64,000 bases of DNA from Dyella sp. BiH032. Its GTDB lineage: Bacteria; Pseudomonadota; Gammaproteobacteria; Xanthomonadales; Rhodanobacteraceae. Shown piece after piece: positions 42,853 to 54,006 of this stretch. Where the stretch lies: positions 1,426,001 to 1,490,000 of the forward strand of contig NZ_CP134867.1 in assembly GCF_031954525.1 (NCBI RefSeq). Direction: 5' to 3'. A model generated the notes under the pieces. It made no database searches. It was not told where the DNA came from and saw nothing but the letters and a program-made list of their open reading frames with translations. Every line of letters begins with the position of its first letter. Positions within the stretch are counted from its first letter, which is position 1. The position numbers and the translations under genes are program-made.

Positions 42853-43152
42853 AAACTGCGAAGTTCCGAGTTCAGTTTTTGACGCGTCTGACACTTGGCA
42901 TGTGCGCCAGCCCGCGCCACGGAATGCGTCAGCTTCCGTTCACTTAGCGCCGGCCTCTCAACGGTTTAAGTCACCTCGTCGACGTCGCCAGGCCGCCCCG
43001 CGGATACGCCCGGAGTCGGAAAACCGACCTCGTCCATGGCACGCGTCATGGACCTGCCACGGCGTTGGCCCCGATCTTGCGTATGGCCATGAGGCGTCAG
43101 CGACGGACCGTTGACGCTCCGGCGAAGCAGCAGAACGAGTGAGGGGGTTTGC

Positions 43153-44610
<1,458 letters not shown>

Positions 44611-44690
44611 GTGGGATTCCGCTGCGCGGGGATTTTGGCCCTTTTCTCCGCGCAGATTTTTGTTTGTGGTGGGGTTTGGTGTGGTGTTGG

Positions 44691-44821
44691 CACTAAGCCG
44701 TGGTTCGGTGATCTGGCCGCTTATGCGGCGGGTGTATTGATGCCTTCCGGCTGTGGGGTTGGTTCTTTGTGGTTTGCACTAAGCCGTGGTTCGGCGACCT
44801 GGCCGCTTATGCAGCGGGCAT
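44691..44821 (+). repeat. 40-bp direct repeat at the left end of repeat D
   Basis: cactaagccgtggttcggyg and the following bases to gcttatgcrgcggg occur at 44691-44735 and again at 44777-44821, about 90% alike. A third, inverted copy ends repeat D on the right (about 45605-45646). Confidence 0.8.
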
Positions 44822-45646
44822 GTCGGACGCCTGCCGGCGCCCGAGTTACTTTCTCTTTGCTGGCCCAACCCCCTCAAGGGGGGGCTCGAGAGAAAGTAAC
44901 CAAAGAGAAATGGCCTGAAGTCAAAGGCTCGCGGCGGGGGTTGGCAGAGCACGGTGTGTTTATTTACTTTGCTGGACCGCGCGACTCGAAGGGGTACTGA
45001 GGTACGTGGAGGGGACGTCGAGGCGCCGTGGCGGAGAGGACGGGGAGCGTAGCGTCGGCTCTTGGTGTTCTAGCGATAGCAGCGCACTTCTCCCTCTCCC
45101 CTCCGGGGAGAGGGCGGGGTGAGGGGACCTACGGAGCGGGGATTTTGTTCGTTCTTCATGCCTACTGTCCGCTGCTCAGAGAACCCAGCTTCTGCCACGC
45201 CTTCGCACTTCCTCTCGCAGCAAGCCGCGCGTACATAGTTTTTGCTTCGACTTTTAAAGCCACTTCCGCTCTAGCCACGCTCCCGCGAGCACCCGCCCCT
45301 CATCCCGCCTTCTCCCCGGCGGGGAGAAGGAGAAGTGGGGTGCTATCGCGAGAAGCAAAAAGCACACGTACCGCTCCCCCTCCTCTCCGCTTCGGCGCCT
45401 CGAAGTCCCCTCCACGCCCCTCAGTCCCCCTTCGAGTCGCGCGGTCCAGCAAAGTAAGAAAACACACCGTGCTCTGCCAACCCCCGCCGCGAGCCTTTGA
45501 CCTTAGGCCATTTCTCTTTGGTTACTTTCTCTCGAGGCCCCCCTTGAGGGGGTTGGGCCAGCAAAGAGAAAGTAACTCGGGCGCCGGCAGGCGTCCGACA
45601 TGCCCGCTGCATAAGCGGCCAGATCACCGAACCACGACTTAGTGCC
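44777..45646. repeat. Mosaic hairpin repeat, copy D: long inverted repeat between fleQ and fliE
   Basis: Left arm about 44777-45125 and right arm about 45296-45646 are inverted, imperfect copies around a unique centre of about 170 bases. Each arm carries the signature stem in a second form: GTTACTTTCTCT (44845-44856)/AGAGAAAGTAAC (44889-44900) on the left and GTTACTTTCTCT (45521-45532)/AGAGAAAGTAAC (45565-45576) on the right, enclosing CCCCCTCAAGGGGG-type stems. The cctctcccc/ggggagagg unit (left) faces the cttctcccc/ggggagaag unit (right). No coding gene is supported in this 1.2-kb gap. Confidence 0.88.
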
Positions 45647-45769
45647 ACCGCCACACCTTCAGCGCCAACCACGAACAATCTATCTCGCCCGCCAACAGGT
45701 CAAAAAAAAACCCACGGCACAGGCGACCGCAAGGCGCGCAGCGCAACCACCCATCCTGAAAGAGAGGGA

Positions 45770-45785
45770 TGGCACGCCTCGTGCA
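45770..45785 (+). promoter_or_regulatory. Sigma-54 promoter of the fliE operon
   Basis: TGGCACG-cctc-GTGCA: -24 element perfect, -12 with one mismatch, correct GG-GC spacing. It lies 42 bases before the fliE ATG. The -24 heptamer is the same as in the flgB promoter, consistent with joint FleQ control. Confidence 0.88.
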
Positions 45786-45826
45786 TCTACCCCTCTCGTC
45801 ATCACTCCACGCGTTGGAAATCCGTC

Positions 45827-46153
45827 ATGAGCCAGATCGACGTCAACAGTCTGCTGTCCCAGATGCGGCAGATGTCCACCAAGATGCCGATGCCCGAAAT
45901 CGCGCCGCGCAGCGTAGTGCCGTCGCAAGGCGGGGATTTCGGGGCGCTGCTCAAGCAGTCCATTGCGGCGGTGGGGCAGAACCAGATGGAAGCCGGGAAA
46001 TTGGCGGCAGGGTTCGAGCGCGGGGACGCGGGGGCGGATCTGGGGCGGACGATGGTCGCGGTGCAGAAGGCGGATCTCTCGCTGCGCGCGATGACCGAAG
46101 TGCGCAACAAGCTCGTCGATGCCTACAAAGACATCATGAACATGCCGGTCTGA
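45827..46153 (+). CDS. fliE: Flagellar hook-basal body complex protein FliE
   Basis: 108 aa linking the MS ring to the rod. MSQIDVNSLLSQMRQMSTKM, FGALLKQSIAAVGQNQMEAG and the conserved C-terminus DLGRTMVAVQKADLSLRAMT, EVRNKLVDAYKDIMNMPV. First gene of fliEFGHIJK, directly behind a sigma-54 promoter. Confidence 0.96.
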   Translation: MSQIDVNSLLSQMRQMSTKMPMPEIAPRSVVPSQGGDFGALLKQSIAAVGQNQMEAGKLAAGFERGDAGADLGRTMVAVQKADLSLRAMTEVRNKLVDAYKDIMNMPV

Positions 46154-46209
46154 CGGTACGGATCGAACGCCGCAGTTTCCCCCTTACTCACCGATAACGA
46201 GCAGTTTTC

Positions 46210-47913
46210 ATGGCAGAAAACGCCATCGCGCCCTCCGACCAAGCCGGTTCGCGCCTGGACCCGCTGAAGCAACTCGCGCAGAGCCCGGCAACGCGGCAGC
46301 TGATGCTGCTCGTGGCCGTCGCCGCGGCGGTGGCGTTCGGCGTCGCCGTGGTGATGTGGTCGCGCGGTCCCAACTACGGACTGCTTTACGCGGGGCTGGA
46401 TTCCAAGGACGCCGCCGCCGTCACGCAAGCGTTGCAGGCGTCGAATACGCCGTATCAGCTCGGCCCGGATGGCGCATCGATCTCCGTGCCTGCCGCCGAC
46501 CTGGCCGCAGTGCGCCTGCGCCTTGCCGCGCAAGGCCTGCCGCAGGGCAGCGCCGGCACCAGCGCCACCGTGCCGGGAGCCGACTCGCCGTTCGGCATGA
46601 GCGACCTGGCCGAGCGCACGCGCTACCAGCAGATGCTGGAGACGGACCTGGGCAACACCATCGCTGGGCTGCAATCGGTGCGCGCCGCACGCGTGCACCT
46701 CGCACTGCCCAAGCCTTCCGCATTCATCCGCGACAACCGCCAGGCCAGCGCCTCGGTGCTGGTGACGCTGTTCCCTGGGCGCCAGCTCGACGCCTCGCAG
46801 GTGGCGGCGATCGTGCACCTGGTTGCCTCCAGCGTGCCGGAACTGGACGCGCGCCAGGTTTCCGTCGTGGACCAGCAGGGCCAGCTCCTCACCGTCAGCG
46901 ATCCGGACTCCCCCGGCGCCGTCGGCGACAGCCGCCTGCGCCTGGCCACGCGCATGGAGAACACCTACGCGCAGCGCATCGAGGAACTGCTTACGCCGCT
47001 GGTCGGGCCGGGCAAGGTGCGCGCGCAGGTCTATGCCGATCTGGACTTCAGCCAGACGGAGAAGGCCACCGAAACCTTCAATCATGAAAATCCGGCGCTG
47101 CGCAGCGAGCAGGTCAGCAGCGAGCAGCGCCGCGACGGTTCGACGGCGGGCGCGGTGCCGGGCGCGCTGAGCAATCAGCCGCCCAACACCGTCGCGCAGC
47201 CGACCGCGGCCAAGCCGAATGCGGGCGCTCCTGGCGCGGCGAATGCCGGCGCGACCGCGGCAACGGCGAACGCGGCTTCCGGCGGCGAGAGTTCCAGTAG
47301 CGCGACGCGCAACTACGAACTGGACCGCACCGTCAGCCACGTCAGCGATCCGGCCGGTCGCCTGGCCCGCCTCACCGTTGCGGTAGCGGTGGACAACAAG
47401 GCGGTGACCGACGACAAGGGCAACAGCAAGAGCGTGCCGTTCACGGCGCAGGAGCTGGAGCATCTCACCGACCTGGCCAAGAACGCGGTGGGCTTCAACC
47501 AGCAGCGCGGCGACAGCGTCTCGGTGATCAATCAGCCCTTCCACAAGACGCCGGGCAACGAGCCGGTGCCGGAGACGCCGTTCTGGCAGCGTCCCGGCGT
47601 GATGGACCTGATCAAGCAGGGCGGTGGCGTGCTGGTCGCCCTGATCATCGCCTTCGGCTTGCTGCGGCCGCTGCTGCGCGGTGTCTTCAGGTCGCCTGGC
47701 ACTGCGTTGCAGGCGCTGCCGGCGGGCGGCGCGATACCGACGGTGTCGGTGCGCATCGACGATCCCGAAGACGACATCGATGCGCCGGGACGGCTGGCCG
47801 CCCCGGGCATGAACTACGAGGCGCGCGTGGCGATGGCCAAGCGCATGGTCACCGAGAACCCCAAGCAGGTGGCGCAGGTGGTTCGCAGTTGGGTGAATGA
47901 AGATGGCGGCTAA
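46210..47913 (+). CDS. fliF: Flagellar MS-ring protein FliF
   Basis: 567 aa. Two membrane segments (QLMLLVAVAAAVAFGVAVVM near 40 and GGGVLVALIIAFGLLRPLL near 480) flank the periplasmic ring-building domains (LYAGLDSKDAAAVTQALQAS, YQQMLETDLGNTIAGLQSVR, ASVLVTLFPGRQLDASQVAA). A long Ala/Asn/Pro linker sits in the middle. The C-terminal FliG-binding tail is AKRMVTENPKQVAQVVRSWV. Overlaps fliG. Confidence 0.97.
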   Translation: MAENAIAPSDQAGSRLDPLKQLAQSPATRQLMLLVAVAAAVAFGVAVVMWSRGPNYGLLYAGLDSKDAAAVTQALQASNTPYQLGPDGASISVPAADLAAVRLRLAAQGLPQGSAGTSATVPGADSPFGMSDLAERTRYQQMLETDLGNTIAGLQSVRAARVHLALPKPSAFIRDNRQASASVLVTLFPGRQLDASQVAAIVHLVASSVPELDARQVSVVDQQGQLLTVSDPDSPGAVGDSRLRLATRMENTYAQRIEELLTPLVGPGKVRAQVYADLDFSQTEKATETFNHENPALRSEQVSSEQRRDGSTAGAVPGALSNQPPNTVAQPTAAKPNAGAPGAANAGATAATANAASGGESSSSATRNYELDRTVSHVSDPAGRLARLTVAVAVDNKAVTDDKGNSKSVPFTAQELEHLTDLAKNAVGFNQQRGDSVSVINQPFHKTPGNEPVPETPFWQRPGVMDLIKQGGGVLVALIIAFGLLRPLLRGVFRSPGTALQALPAGGAIPTVSVRIDDPEDDIDAPGRLAAPGMNYEARVAMAKRMVTENPKQVAQVVRSWVNEDGG

Positions 47914-48910
47914 TATCGAAATCACCGGCGCTCAGCGCGCTGCGATCCTCCTGCTCACCCTCGGCGAGCAGGACGCGGCCGAAGTGCTCAAGCATCTCAA
48001 CGCGCGCGACGTGCAGGCCGTAGGCCAGGCGATGGCGGGTCTCAGCAACGTCTCGCGCGAACAGGTCGAGCACGTGCTCGGCCGGCTCACCGAGGACATG
48101 GGGCGCCACACCTCGCTGGGCGTGGGCACCGAGGAATACATCCGCAAGATCCTGGTCAACGCGCTGGGCGAGAGCAAGGCGGGCGGCCTGATCGACCGCA
48201 TCCTGCTCGGCCGCAGCAGCAAGGGCCTGGAATCGCTCAAGTGGATGGAGAGCCGCGCGATCGCCGAGATGATCGGCCAGGAGCATCCGCAGATCATCGC
48301 GCTGGTGCTGGCGCATCTCGAACCGGATCAGGCCGCCGAAGTCATCGGCTACCTGCCGCCGCGCACGCGCAGCGACGCGGTGATGCGTATCGCGACGCTG
48401 GACGGCGTGCAGCCCCATGCGCTGAACGAGCTGGACGAGATCATGGAACGCCAGTTCTCCGGCAATACCAACAAGCTGAAGTCCGCCACCGTCGGCGGCC
48501 TGAAAGCTGCGGCGGACATCCTCAACGCGATGGAATCCAGCCGCGAGGCCGAGCTGATCACGGCCATCCGCGGCCATGACGCCTCGCTGAGCGGTCGCAT
48601 CGAAGAGCTGATGTTCGTGTTCGAAGACCTGGCGGACCTGGACGACCGCAGCATGCAGATGCTGTTGCGCGAGGTGCCATCGGCAAGGCTGGTCACGGCG
48701 CTCAAGGGCGCGGAACCGGCGGTACGCGAGCGCATCTTCGCCAATATGTCCAAGCGCGCTTCCGACATGCTCCGCGACGATCTGGAAGTGAAGGGTCCGG
48801 TGCGCCTCAGCGAAGTCGATTCGGCGCAGAAAGAAGTGCTGCAGATCGCCCGCCGGCTTGCCGATTCCGGGCAGATCAGCCTCACCGGCGGCGGTGACGA
48901 CTTCGTCTGA
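47897..48910 (+). CDS. fliG: Flagellar motor switch protein FliG
   Basis: 337 aa. Torque-generating rotor protein. Motifs: TGAQRAAILLLTLGEQDAAE, EQVEHVLGRLTEDMGRH, YIRKILVNALGESKAGGLID, EHPQIIALVLAHLEPDQAAE, the EHPQ region, and the C-terminal charged helix FVFEDLADLDDRSMQMLLRE with the stator-facing charges. The start overlaps fliF by 17 bases; a second ATG at 47903 is equally possible. Confidence 0.97.
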   Translation: MKMAANIEITGAQRAAILLLTLGEQDAAEVLKHLNARDVQAVGQAMAGLSNVSREQVEHVLGRLTEDMGRHTSLGVGTEEYIRKILVNALGESKAGGLIDRILLGRSSKGLESLKWMESRAIAEMIGQEHPQIIALVLAHLEPDQAAEVIGYLPPRTRSDAVMRIATLDGVQPHALNELDEIMERQFSGNTNKLKSATVGGLKAAADILNAMESSREAELITAIRGHDASLSGRIEELMFVFEDLADLDDRSMQMLLREVPSARLVTALKGAEPAVRERIFANMSKRASDMLRDDLEVKGPVRLSEVDSAQKEVLQIARRLADSGQISLTGGGDDFV

Positions 48911-49557
48911 TGGCCGGTGCCTTCTTCTCGCGCGACGAATTGAAAGGCTTCCGCCGCTGGGAGCTGCCCGACGTGGGCGAACCCAAGGCATCGGAACCGA
49001 CACCGGAGCCGCAGGTGCCGCTGCCGACCGTGGCCGACCTCGAAGGGCTTGAGCGCGAAGCGCGCGAGGCCGGTTATGCCGCCGGCCTGGCCGAAGGTCG
49101 CGCCGCCGCACGCGAGGCGCTGCGCGAACAAGTCGACCTCCTCGAAGGCATTCTTCGCGCCGCCGCGCGTCCGCTGGACGCGCTGGACGACGCCACCGAG
49201 CAGGAACTGGCCCGTCTGGCGCTGGTGATCGCGCGGCAGGTGATCGGACATGAACTCAGGACGTCGCCCGAGCTGGTGGTGAGTACGGTGCGGCAAGCCG
49301 TGCTCGCGCTCCCGTCGGCGGCACGCACGGTGCGCGTGTATCTGCACCCGGAGGACCTTGCGCTGCTGCGCGAGCTGGACGCGGCCGAGTCCGACTGGCA
49401 GTTGATCGCCGACCTCGCCCTGCAGCGCGGCGACTGCCGTGTGGAAAGCGAAACCTCGCGCCTGGACGCGCGCGTGGAGACGCGTCTGGCCGCCGTCGCC
49501 GACGCGGTGTTCGGCGACGAAGCCGGCAGCGACGATCCCGAACTGGAGATGGCATGA
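48910..49557 (+). CDS. fliH: Flagellar export ATPase regulator FliH
   Basis: 215 aa. N-terminal [18 protein letters not shown], a coiled-coil [20 protein letters not shown] with GxxxG-type repeats, and a C-terminal domain like V-ATPase subunit E ([57 protein letters not shown]). Forms the FliH2-FliI complex. Start overlaps the fliG stop by one base; stop overlaps fliI. Confidence 0.94.
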   Translation: MAGAFFSRDELKGFRRWELPDVGEPKASEPTPEPQVPLPTVADLEGLEREAREAGYAAGLAEGRAAAREALREQVDLLEGILRAAARPLDALDDATEQELARLALVIARQVIGHELRTSPELVVSTVRQAVLALPSAARTVRVYLHPEDLALLRELDAAESDWQLIADLALQRGDCRVESETSRLDARVETRLAAVADAVFGDEAGSDDPELEMA

Positions 49558-50912
49558 GCGCCGACCGCGCCACCGCCGAACGTTGGCGTCACCGCCTGGC
49601 CCGCCGCGCGCGCCGCGCCGAAGCCGCCGCTCCGTTGGTGGTGGAAGGACGCCTGCGCCGCGTGGTAGGACTCACGCTGGAGGCCGAGGGTTGCGAAGCG
49701 CCGCTGGGCGCGCGCTGCCTGGTCGCCACGGCCGGCGGCGATCAACTCGATACCGAGGTGGTCGGTTTCGCCGACGATCGGCTGCTGTTGATGCCCGTCA
49801 CCGAAATGCACGGCGTGCTGCCCAACGCGCGCGTGCGCCCCTGCGCCCACGCCGGTGGCCTGCCGGTGGGCGCGGCGCTGCTCGGCCGCGTGATCGGCGC
49901 CGATGGCCTGCCGCTGGATGGCCTGGGTCCGCTCGACGTGGACGAACACGCTTCGCTCAAGCGCGAGCCGATCAACCCCATGGCGCGCAAGCCGATCGAC
50001 GCACCGCTGGACACCGGCGTGCGCGCGATCAACGCGCTGCTCACCGTCGGTCGCGGCCAGCGCCTGGGCCTGTTCGCCGGCTCCGGCGTCGGCAAATCGA
50101 CGCTGCTGGGCATGATGACGCGGTACACCGACGCGGATGTCGTGGTGGTCGGCCTGATCGGCGAGCGCGGCCGCGAGGTGAAGGAATTCGTCGAGCACAC
50201 GCTGGGCGAAGAAGGGCGCGCCCGCGCGGTGATCGTCGCCGCGCCGGCCGACGCGCCGCCGCTCAAGCGCCTGCGCGGCGCGCAGTACGCCACGGCCATT
50301 GCCGAATGGTTCCGCGACCGCGGCCAGCGCGTGCTGCTGCTGATGGACTCGATCACCCGCTACGCCCAGGCCCAGCGCGAGATCGCGCTGGCCATCGGCG
50401 AACCGCCGGCGACCAAGGGTTATCCGCCATCGGTATTCGCACTGCTGCCCGCGCTGGTCGAGCGCGCCGGCAACGACGCGGAAGGACGCGGTTCGATCAC
50501 CGCGTTCTACACCGTGCTTACCGAGGGCGATGACTATCGGCACGACCCGATCGCCGACGCCGCGCGCGCGATCCTGGACGGCCATATCGTGCTCTCGCGC
50601 GACCTGGCGGAGTCCGGCCATTACCCGGCGATCGACATCGAAGCCTCGATCAGCCGCGTGATGCCGGCCGTGGTCGAGCGCTCGCACCTGCGGGCGGCGC
50701 AACAGTTCCGCCAGGTCTATTCGGCTTATCGCCAGCAGCGCGACCTGATCGCCGTGGGCGCCTACCAGAAGGGTTCCGATCCGCAGGTGGACCGGGCCAT
50801 TGCCATGTGGCCGCGCCTGCGCGCGTTCCTGCAGCAAGAAGTGGACGACCCGACCGCGCTGGCCGCGGCGATCGCCGCGCTCGAAGAGATCGCCGCCGAG
50901 GCTGCCGCATGA
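49554..50912 (+). CDS. fliI: Flagellum-specific export ATPase FliI
   Basis: 452 aa. F1-beta-like ATPase of the type III export gate. Walker [18 protein letters not shown] (near 172-188), [15 protein letters not shown], Walker [39 protein letters not shown] and the C-terminal [29 protein letters not shown]. Coupled to fliH and fliJ by ATGA overlaps. Confidence 0.98.
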   Translation: MSADRATAERWRHRLARRARRAEAAAPLVVEGRLRRVVGLTLEAEGCEAPLGARCLVATAGGDQLDTEVVGFADDRLLLMPVTEMHGVLPNARVRPCAHAGGLPVGAALLGRVIGADGLPLDGLGPLDVDEHASLKREPINPMARKPIDAPLDTGVRAINALLTVGRGQRLGLFAGSGVGKSTLLGMMTRYTDADVVVVGLIGERGREVKEFVEHTLGEEGRARAVIVAAPADAPPLKRLRGAQYATAIAEWFRDRGQRVLLLMDSITRYAQAQREIALAIGEPPATKGYPPSVFALLPALVERAGNDAEGRGSITAFYTVLTEGDDYRHDPIADAARAILDGHIVLSRDLAESGHYPAIDIEASISRVMPAVVERSHLRAAQQFRQVYSAYRQQRDLIAVGAYQKGSDPQVDRAIAMWPRLRAFLQQEVDDPTALAAAIAALEEIAAEAAA

Positions 50913-51343
50913 AGCCGCGTTCCGCCCGTCTCGCCCCCGCCGCCGATCATGCGCGCGAGAAGCGCGAGGCTGCCGCGCAGCGCCTGGCCGAGCAGCAGAA
51001 CCGGCTGCAGGCGGCGGAGCATCAATTGTCCGAGCTGCGCCGCTACCGCGCCGAGTACGCGCTGGACGGAGCGGCCGCGGTGTCGGTGAGCGCGCTGCTC
51101 AACCGCCAGCAATTCGTGGAACGCATCGACCGCGCCATCGCCCAGCAGCTGCTGGAAGTGGAACGCCAGCGCCGGCTGCTGGAGCAGGCCGGCGCTTCCT
51201 GGCGCGATGCCCATGCGCGCGAGCGCGCGCTGGAGAGCGTGATTGGCCATGCCCGCGAGCAGGAGCGCAAGAGCGAAGAGCGCCGCGAACAGAACGACAT
51301 CGACGAACGCATGCAGCACCGCAACCCGCGGCGCCGCGGCTAA
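50909..51343 (+). CDS. fliJ: Flagellar export protein FliJ
   Basis: 144-aa antiparallel coiled coil: [80 protein letters not shown]. Position after fliI and the charged helical pattern identify it as the FliJ stalk of the export ATPase. Start ATG 50909 overlaps the fliI stop. Confidence 0.93.
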   Translation: MKPRSARLAPAADHAREKREAAAQRLAEQQNRLQAAEHQLSELRRYRAEYALDGAAAVSVSALLNRQQFVERIDRAIAQQLLEVERQRRLLEQAGASWRDAHARERALESVIGHAREQERKSEERREQNDIDERMQHRNPRRRG

Positions 51344-51354
51344 GGCTATCCATC

Positions 51355-52410
51355 ATGACCGCCAACGTATCCATGCCCATGTCCACGCCCAAGACTGCCG
51401 CTCCGTCCGCCGCCCGCGCCGCGCCCCGCCACGCCGCCGCGCAGCCGGGCAGCGCGGACGACAAAGCGCAGAGCGGCTTCGACCGCCAGCTCGACCAGCT
51501 GCTGCGCCAGCCGGGCGCTGCCGCGCTCGCGACCGGGGCCACGCCACCGGCACTGCCTGGCCACGTCACGGTGCCCGCCGCCGAGGCCGATGCCCTGTTG
51601 GCCGGCAAGGATGGCGATGGCGCGAGCGATCCCGCCGAACGCAACGGCAACGCCCTGGCCGCCGCCGTGCTGGCCCTGCTGGGGCAGGGCGCATCGATCG
51701 CCCATCCCGCGGCGGGCTCAGCTCACGGACAAACGCTTTCGCCCGATGCGGGCAAGGGCGGCGCGCAGCGCGGCCTGCCCGGTTTCCTTGTTGCCGACGG
51801 CGCGAAGGATGCCCTTGCATCCGCCGCGCCCATGGCCGCCGGCGGTGCGGATGCCGGTGCGCTGATCTCGACCGTCATCGAAGCCGCCGCACCCGCGGTG
51901 CACAAGACCTCTGAGCCCGGCAGCAACATCGAGGCGCTCGCCGCCACGATGACGCCGCAGGCGCCCGCCGCCAACGTCGCGCACGGCGTCCACACGCTGA
52001 AGATGGACGCGCCCGTCGGCAACTCCGCCTTCGCCCAGGAGCTGGGCCAGCAGGTCGCCTGGCTAGGCGGCCAGGAGATCAAGGAAGCACGCATCCGCCT
52101 GCGTCCGGAAGAACTCGGCCAGCTCGACGTAAAAGTGAGCGTGGCCGAGCACGGCCGCGTGGACGTCAGCTTCACCGCGCAGCATCCCGCCGCGGTAACC
52201 GCCGTGCAGCAGACCCTGGGCCAGCTGGATCTGATGCTTGCGGGCCACGGGCTGTCGCTCGGACAGGCGCAGGTGGGGCAGCAGGGGGCGGGGGAGCGTG
52301 GGCAGGGGCAGGGAGAAAAGGCGCGAGATGCCGTTGCTTCCAACGAGTCCGAGCCCATGAAATCCGCCCCCCTTCCCTTGGTCGTCGGGTTACTCGACAC
52401 CTTCGCCTAA
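51355..52410 (+). CDS. fliK: Flagellar hook-length control protein FliK
   Basis: 351 aa. Long Ala/Pro-rich, low-complexity N-terminal ruler (about 1-230), then the folded C-terminal switch domain: SAFAQELGQQVAWLGGQEIK, EARIRLRPEELGQLDVKVSV, VDVSFTAQHPAAVTAVQQTL, GQLDLMLAGHGLSLGQAQV. Ends the fliE-K unit. A 7-bp hairpin (52470-52486) lies 60 bases downstream without a T run. Confidence 0.94.
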   Translation: MTANVSMPMSTPKTAAPSAARAAPRHAAAQPGSADDKAQSGFDRQLDQLLRQPGAAALATGATPPALPGHVTVPAAEADALLAGKDGDGASDPAERNGNALAAAVLALLGQGASIAHPAAGSAHGQTLSPDAGKGGAQRGLPGFLVADGAKDALASAAPMAAGGADAGALISTVIEAAAPAVHKTSEPGSNIEALAATMTPQAPAANVAHGVHTLKMDAPVGNSAFAQELGQQVAWLGGQEIKEARIRLRPEELGQLDVKVSVAEHGRVDVSFTAQHPAAVTAVQQTLGQLDLMLAGHGLSLGQAQVGQQGAGERGQGQGEKARDAVASNESEPMKSAPLPLVVGLLDTFA

Positions 52411-52569
52411 TCCGGCGTAGATAGGCGATCGAATCCTCTCTGCAGATTTCGTAGCGATCCGATGGTCGCGGCGGCGGAGCGCCGCCTATGGTCAAGCGGC
52501 CAGGTGCAACGCCTGGTCCGCGGTATTCGCCTTGCGCGAATGCTCGATCCATTCAAGGGAGAGTAGTTA

Positions 52570-53241
52570 ATGGGAATAAGGAGTAGTGCACGCTGGTGTT
52601 CGGCCGTCGCCCTCTTTTCTTTCATGGCTCCAGTCGCTGCCATGGAGCCATTGGCGTCTATATGCACCAGCCAATGGAGCAGCCCGCCACCGGTTGCGGA
52701 AACCGGGTACGGGAGTGGAGTGGATCAGATCGTGAACGAACCCGTCAGGTTGCATGGGTTGCTGAAGGACCTGAAAGCCCCGGACGCAGATGGAAGGTTT
52801 TGGCAATTCAAGTACGACAAGTGGGCAAGGGCCGATCGGGATAAGAAAATTATCTATATCGAGCCCGAGAAAGCAGATACGTCATCTTCGTCGCAGCTTT
52901 CGCATGAGGTGGGTCATGCGGTTCTTGCTTGGAAGCCGGATTGGTCATCGCGAGACGCCTACATCAGATCTGCTTGCCGTGACGAAGGGGCCGCCTTGGC
53001 CGAGAACATCCGCACCAGGGAAGTCGTCAAGGAGTGCTTGGGTATAGATATCCATCTCACTTCGGCCGAAGAGGACGCCATGATGGAGAAGTACTACGAG
53101 TTGCTGTCGCATCCACCGTTGAATCTCGCGGAGCTCGGATATTTCTTTTGTGAGCGCAATACCGTGTCAGGGGGCGAGAAGAGTTACCTCGACTACTACG
53201 GGGAGCACTACGACAGCGTTATCGGGGAGGTATCACCATGA
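52570..53241 (+). CDS. Exported HEXXH-motif protein, unknown family
   Basis: 223 aa with signal peptide (SARWCSAVALFSFMAPVAAM). The mature protein contains QLSHEVGHAVLAWKPDW, a zincin-type HEXXH at about residues 112-116, and 22-26 residues later CRDEGAALAENIRTR, which could give the third zinc-ligand Glu of a gluzincin. Cys residues (31, and in the second half) suggest disulfides. It has a good ribosome-binding site (aagggagag) and is visibly lower in GC than its neighbours. It interrupts fliK-fliL and overlaps the next gene. Not a known flagellar part; a secreted protease or toxin-like enzyme is an inference. Confidence 0.65.
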   Translation: MGIRSSARWCSAVALFSFMAPVAAMEPLASICTSQWSSPPPVAETGYGSGVDQIVNEPVRLHGLLKDLKAPDADGRFWQFKYDKWARADRDKKIIYIEPEKADTSSSSQLSHEVGHAVLAWKPDWSSRDAYIRSACRDEGAALAENIRTREVVKECLGIDIHLTSAEEDAMMEKYYELLSHPPLNLAELGYFFCERNTVSGGEKSYLDYYGEHYDSVIGEVSP

Positions 53242-53762
53242 GGAATGTATTGCGCGTGTGTCTGCCAGCGCTCTTGTTCATCCTTCATCCTAACTTGTCA
53301 CAGGCCGAGATTTCGGGATCTCAGTGGAACGAGGAGATATGGCAGAAGATCAGGCTGATTGAAATGAAAGCCGCACAGGGGCGGGAATCCCTGTCCGAGG
53401 TTTGGCCCGTACCAGCACACCTTCAAAAGATTCAGCGATCCGGACAGTTGTCCTCCGTAGAAGGAGGGATGGTTGCAGTGACGTCAGACGTCATCATTAC
53501 CAGCTCCGAAATCCGTCTGAACAAAGACATCCCGGTCCTTGCATTTTTTGAGATCGATGGTCGATGCATCACAGTGAAGGAACTCAAGCGGCACTATCCC
53601 GACGTATCGATAACTGACGTCCCCCACTCGATGTCGCCCGAAGATAAAACGTACTGGTCCACCGAAGGCGGTCACGGAAAAATCGCATTTGGTTTTGCCC
53701 AGAAGCGGCCAGCCTGTCTCTCGGCTGTCGTATTTACGCCGAGGACCACCCGGGGCCCCTAA
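53238..53762 (+). CDS. Exported partner of the HEXXH protein, unknown family
   Basis: 174 aa; the ATG overlaps the previous stop (ATGA). Signal peptide MRNVLRVCLPALLFILHPNLSQA, then a mixed alpha/beta chain (WNEEIWQKIRLIEMKAAQGR, VTSDVIITSSEIRLNKDIPV, RCITVKELKRHYPDVSITDV, HGKIAFGFAQKRPACLSAVV) with two Cys that could pair. No recognised family. Lower GC than its neighbours, like the gene before it. Coupling and shared export suggest it acts on or with the HEXXH protein, for example as inhibitor or immunity protein; this is inference. Confidence 0.6.
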   Translation: MRNVLRVCLPALLFILHPNLSQAEISGSQWNEEIWQKIRLIEMKAAQGRESLSEVWPVPAHLQKIQRSGQLSSVEGGMVAVTSDVIITSSEIRLNKDIPVLAFFEIDGRCITVKELKRHYPDVSITDVPHSMSPEDKTYWSTEGGHGKIAFGFAQKRPACLSAVVFTPRTTRGP

Positions 53763-53784
53763 GGGTTTGCGTGGAAATCCGCTA

Positions 53785-53807
53785 CCGGGCGGCCCGCGGC
53801 CGCCCGG
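53785..53807 (+). terminator. Hairpin after the HEXXH gene pair
   Basis: Perfect 10-bp stem ccgggcggcc/ggccgcccgg with a 3-base loop, followed by tttcctcc. Likely a terminator separating the pair from fliL. Confidence 0.65.
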
Positions 53808-54006
53808 TTTCCTCCGCCCCATCCACTGTCATGACGGCGACGCGACGCCTCTCCGCCACGCGTCAAGAAAACGCCGCGCCCGCCTCCGGGCAGCCCGCAA
53901 CCCGCGCCGCTGAGCTGTTTCTCACGATGGCATGCCGATTGCATTCAGACCTTGGCCTCGCGCGGGAAAGCGCGGGGCACGAATCCGTTGCATATCGAGG
54001 TCATGC

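Noticed and set aside
44611..45678. Two matching 80-130-codon frames facing each other in the fleQ-fliE gap
   Set aside because: They are the two arms of the inverted repeat read in opposite directions; no start signals and no known protein.
53978..54000. Sigma-54-like GGCACG...TTGCA before fliL
   Set aside because: The GG-to-GC distance is 14 instead of 12, which sigma-54 does not tolerate.
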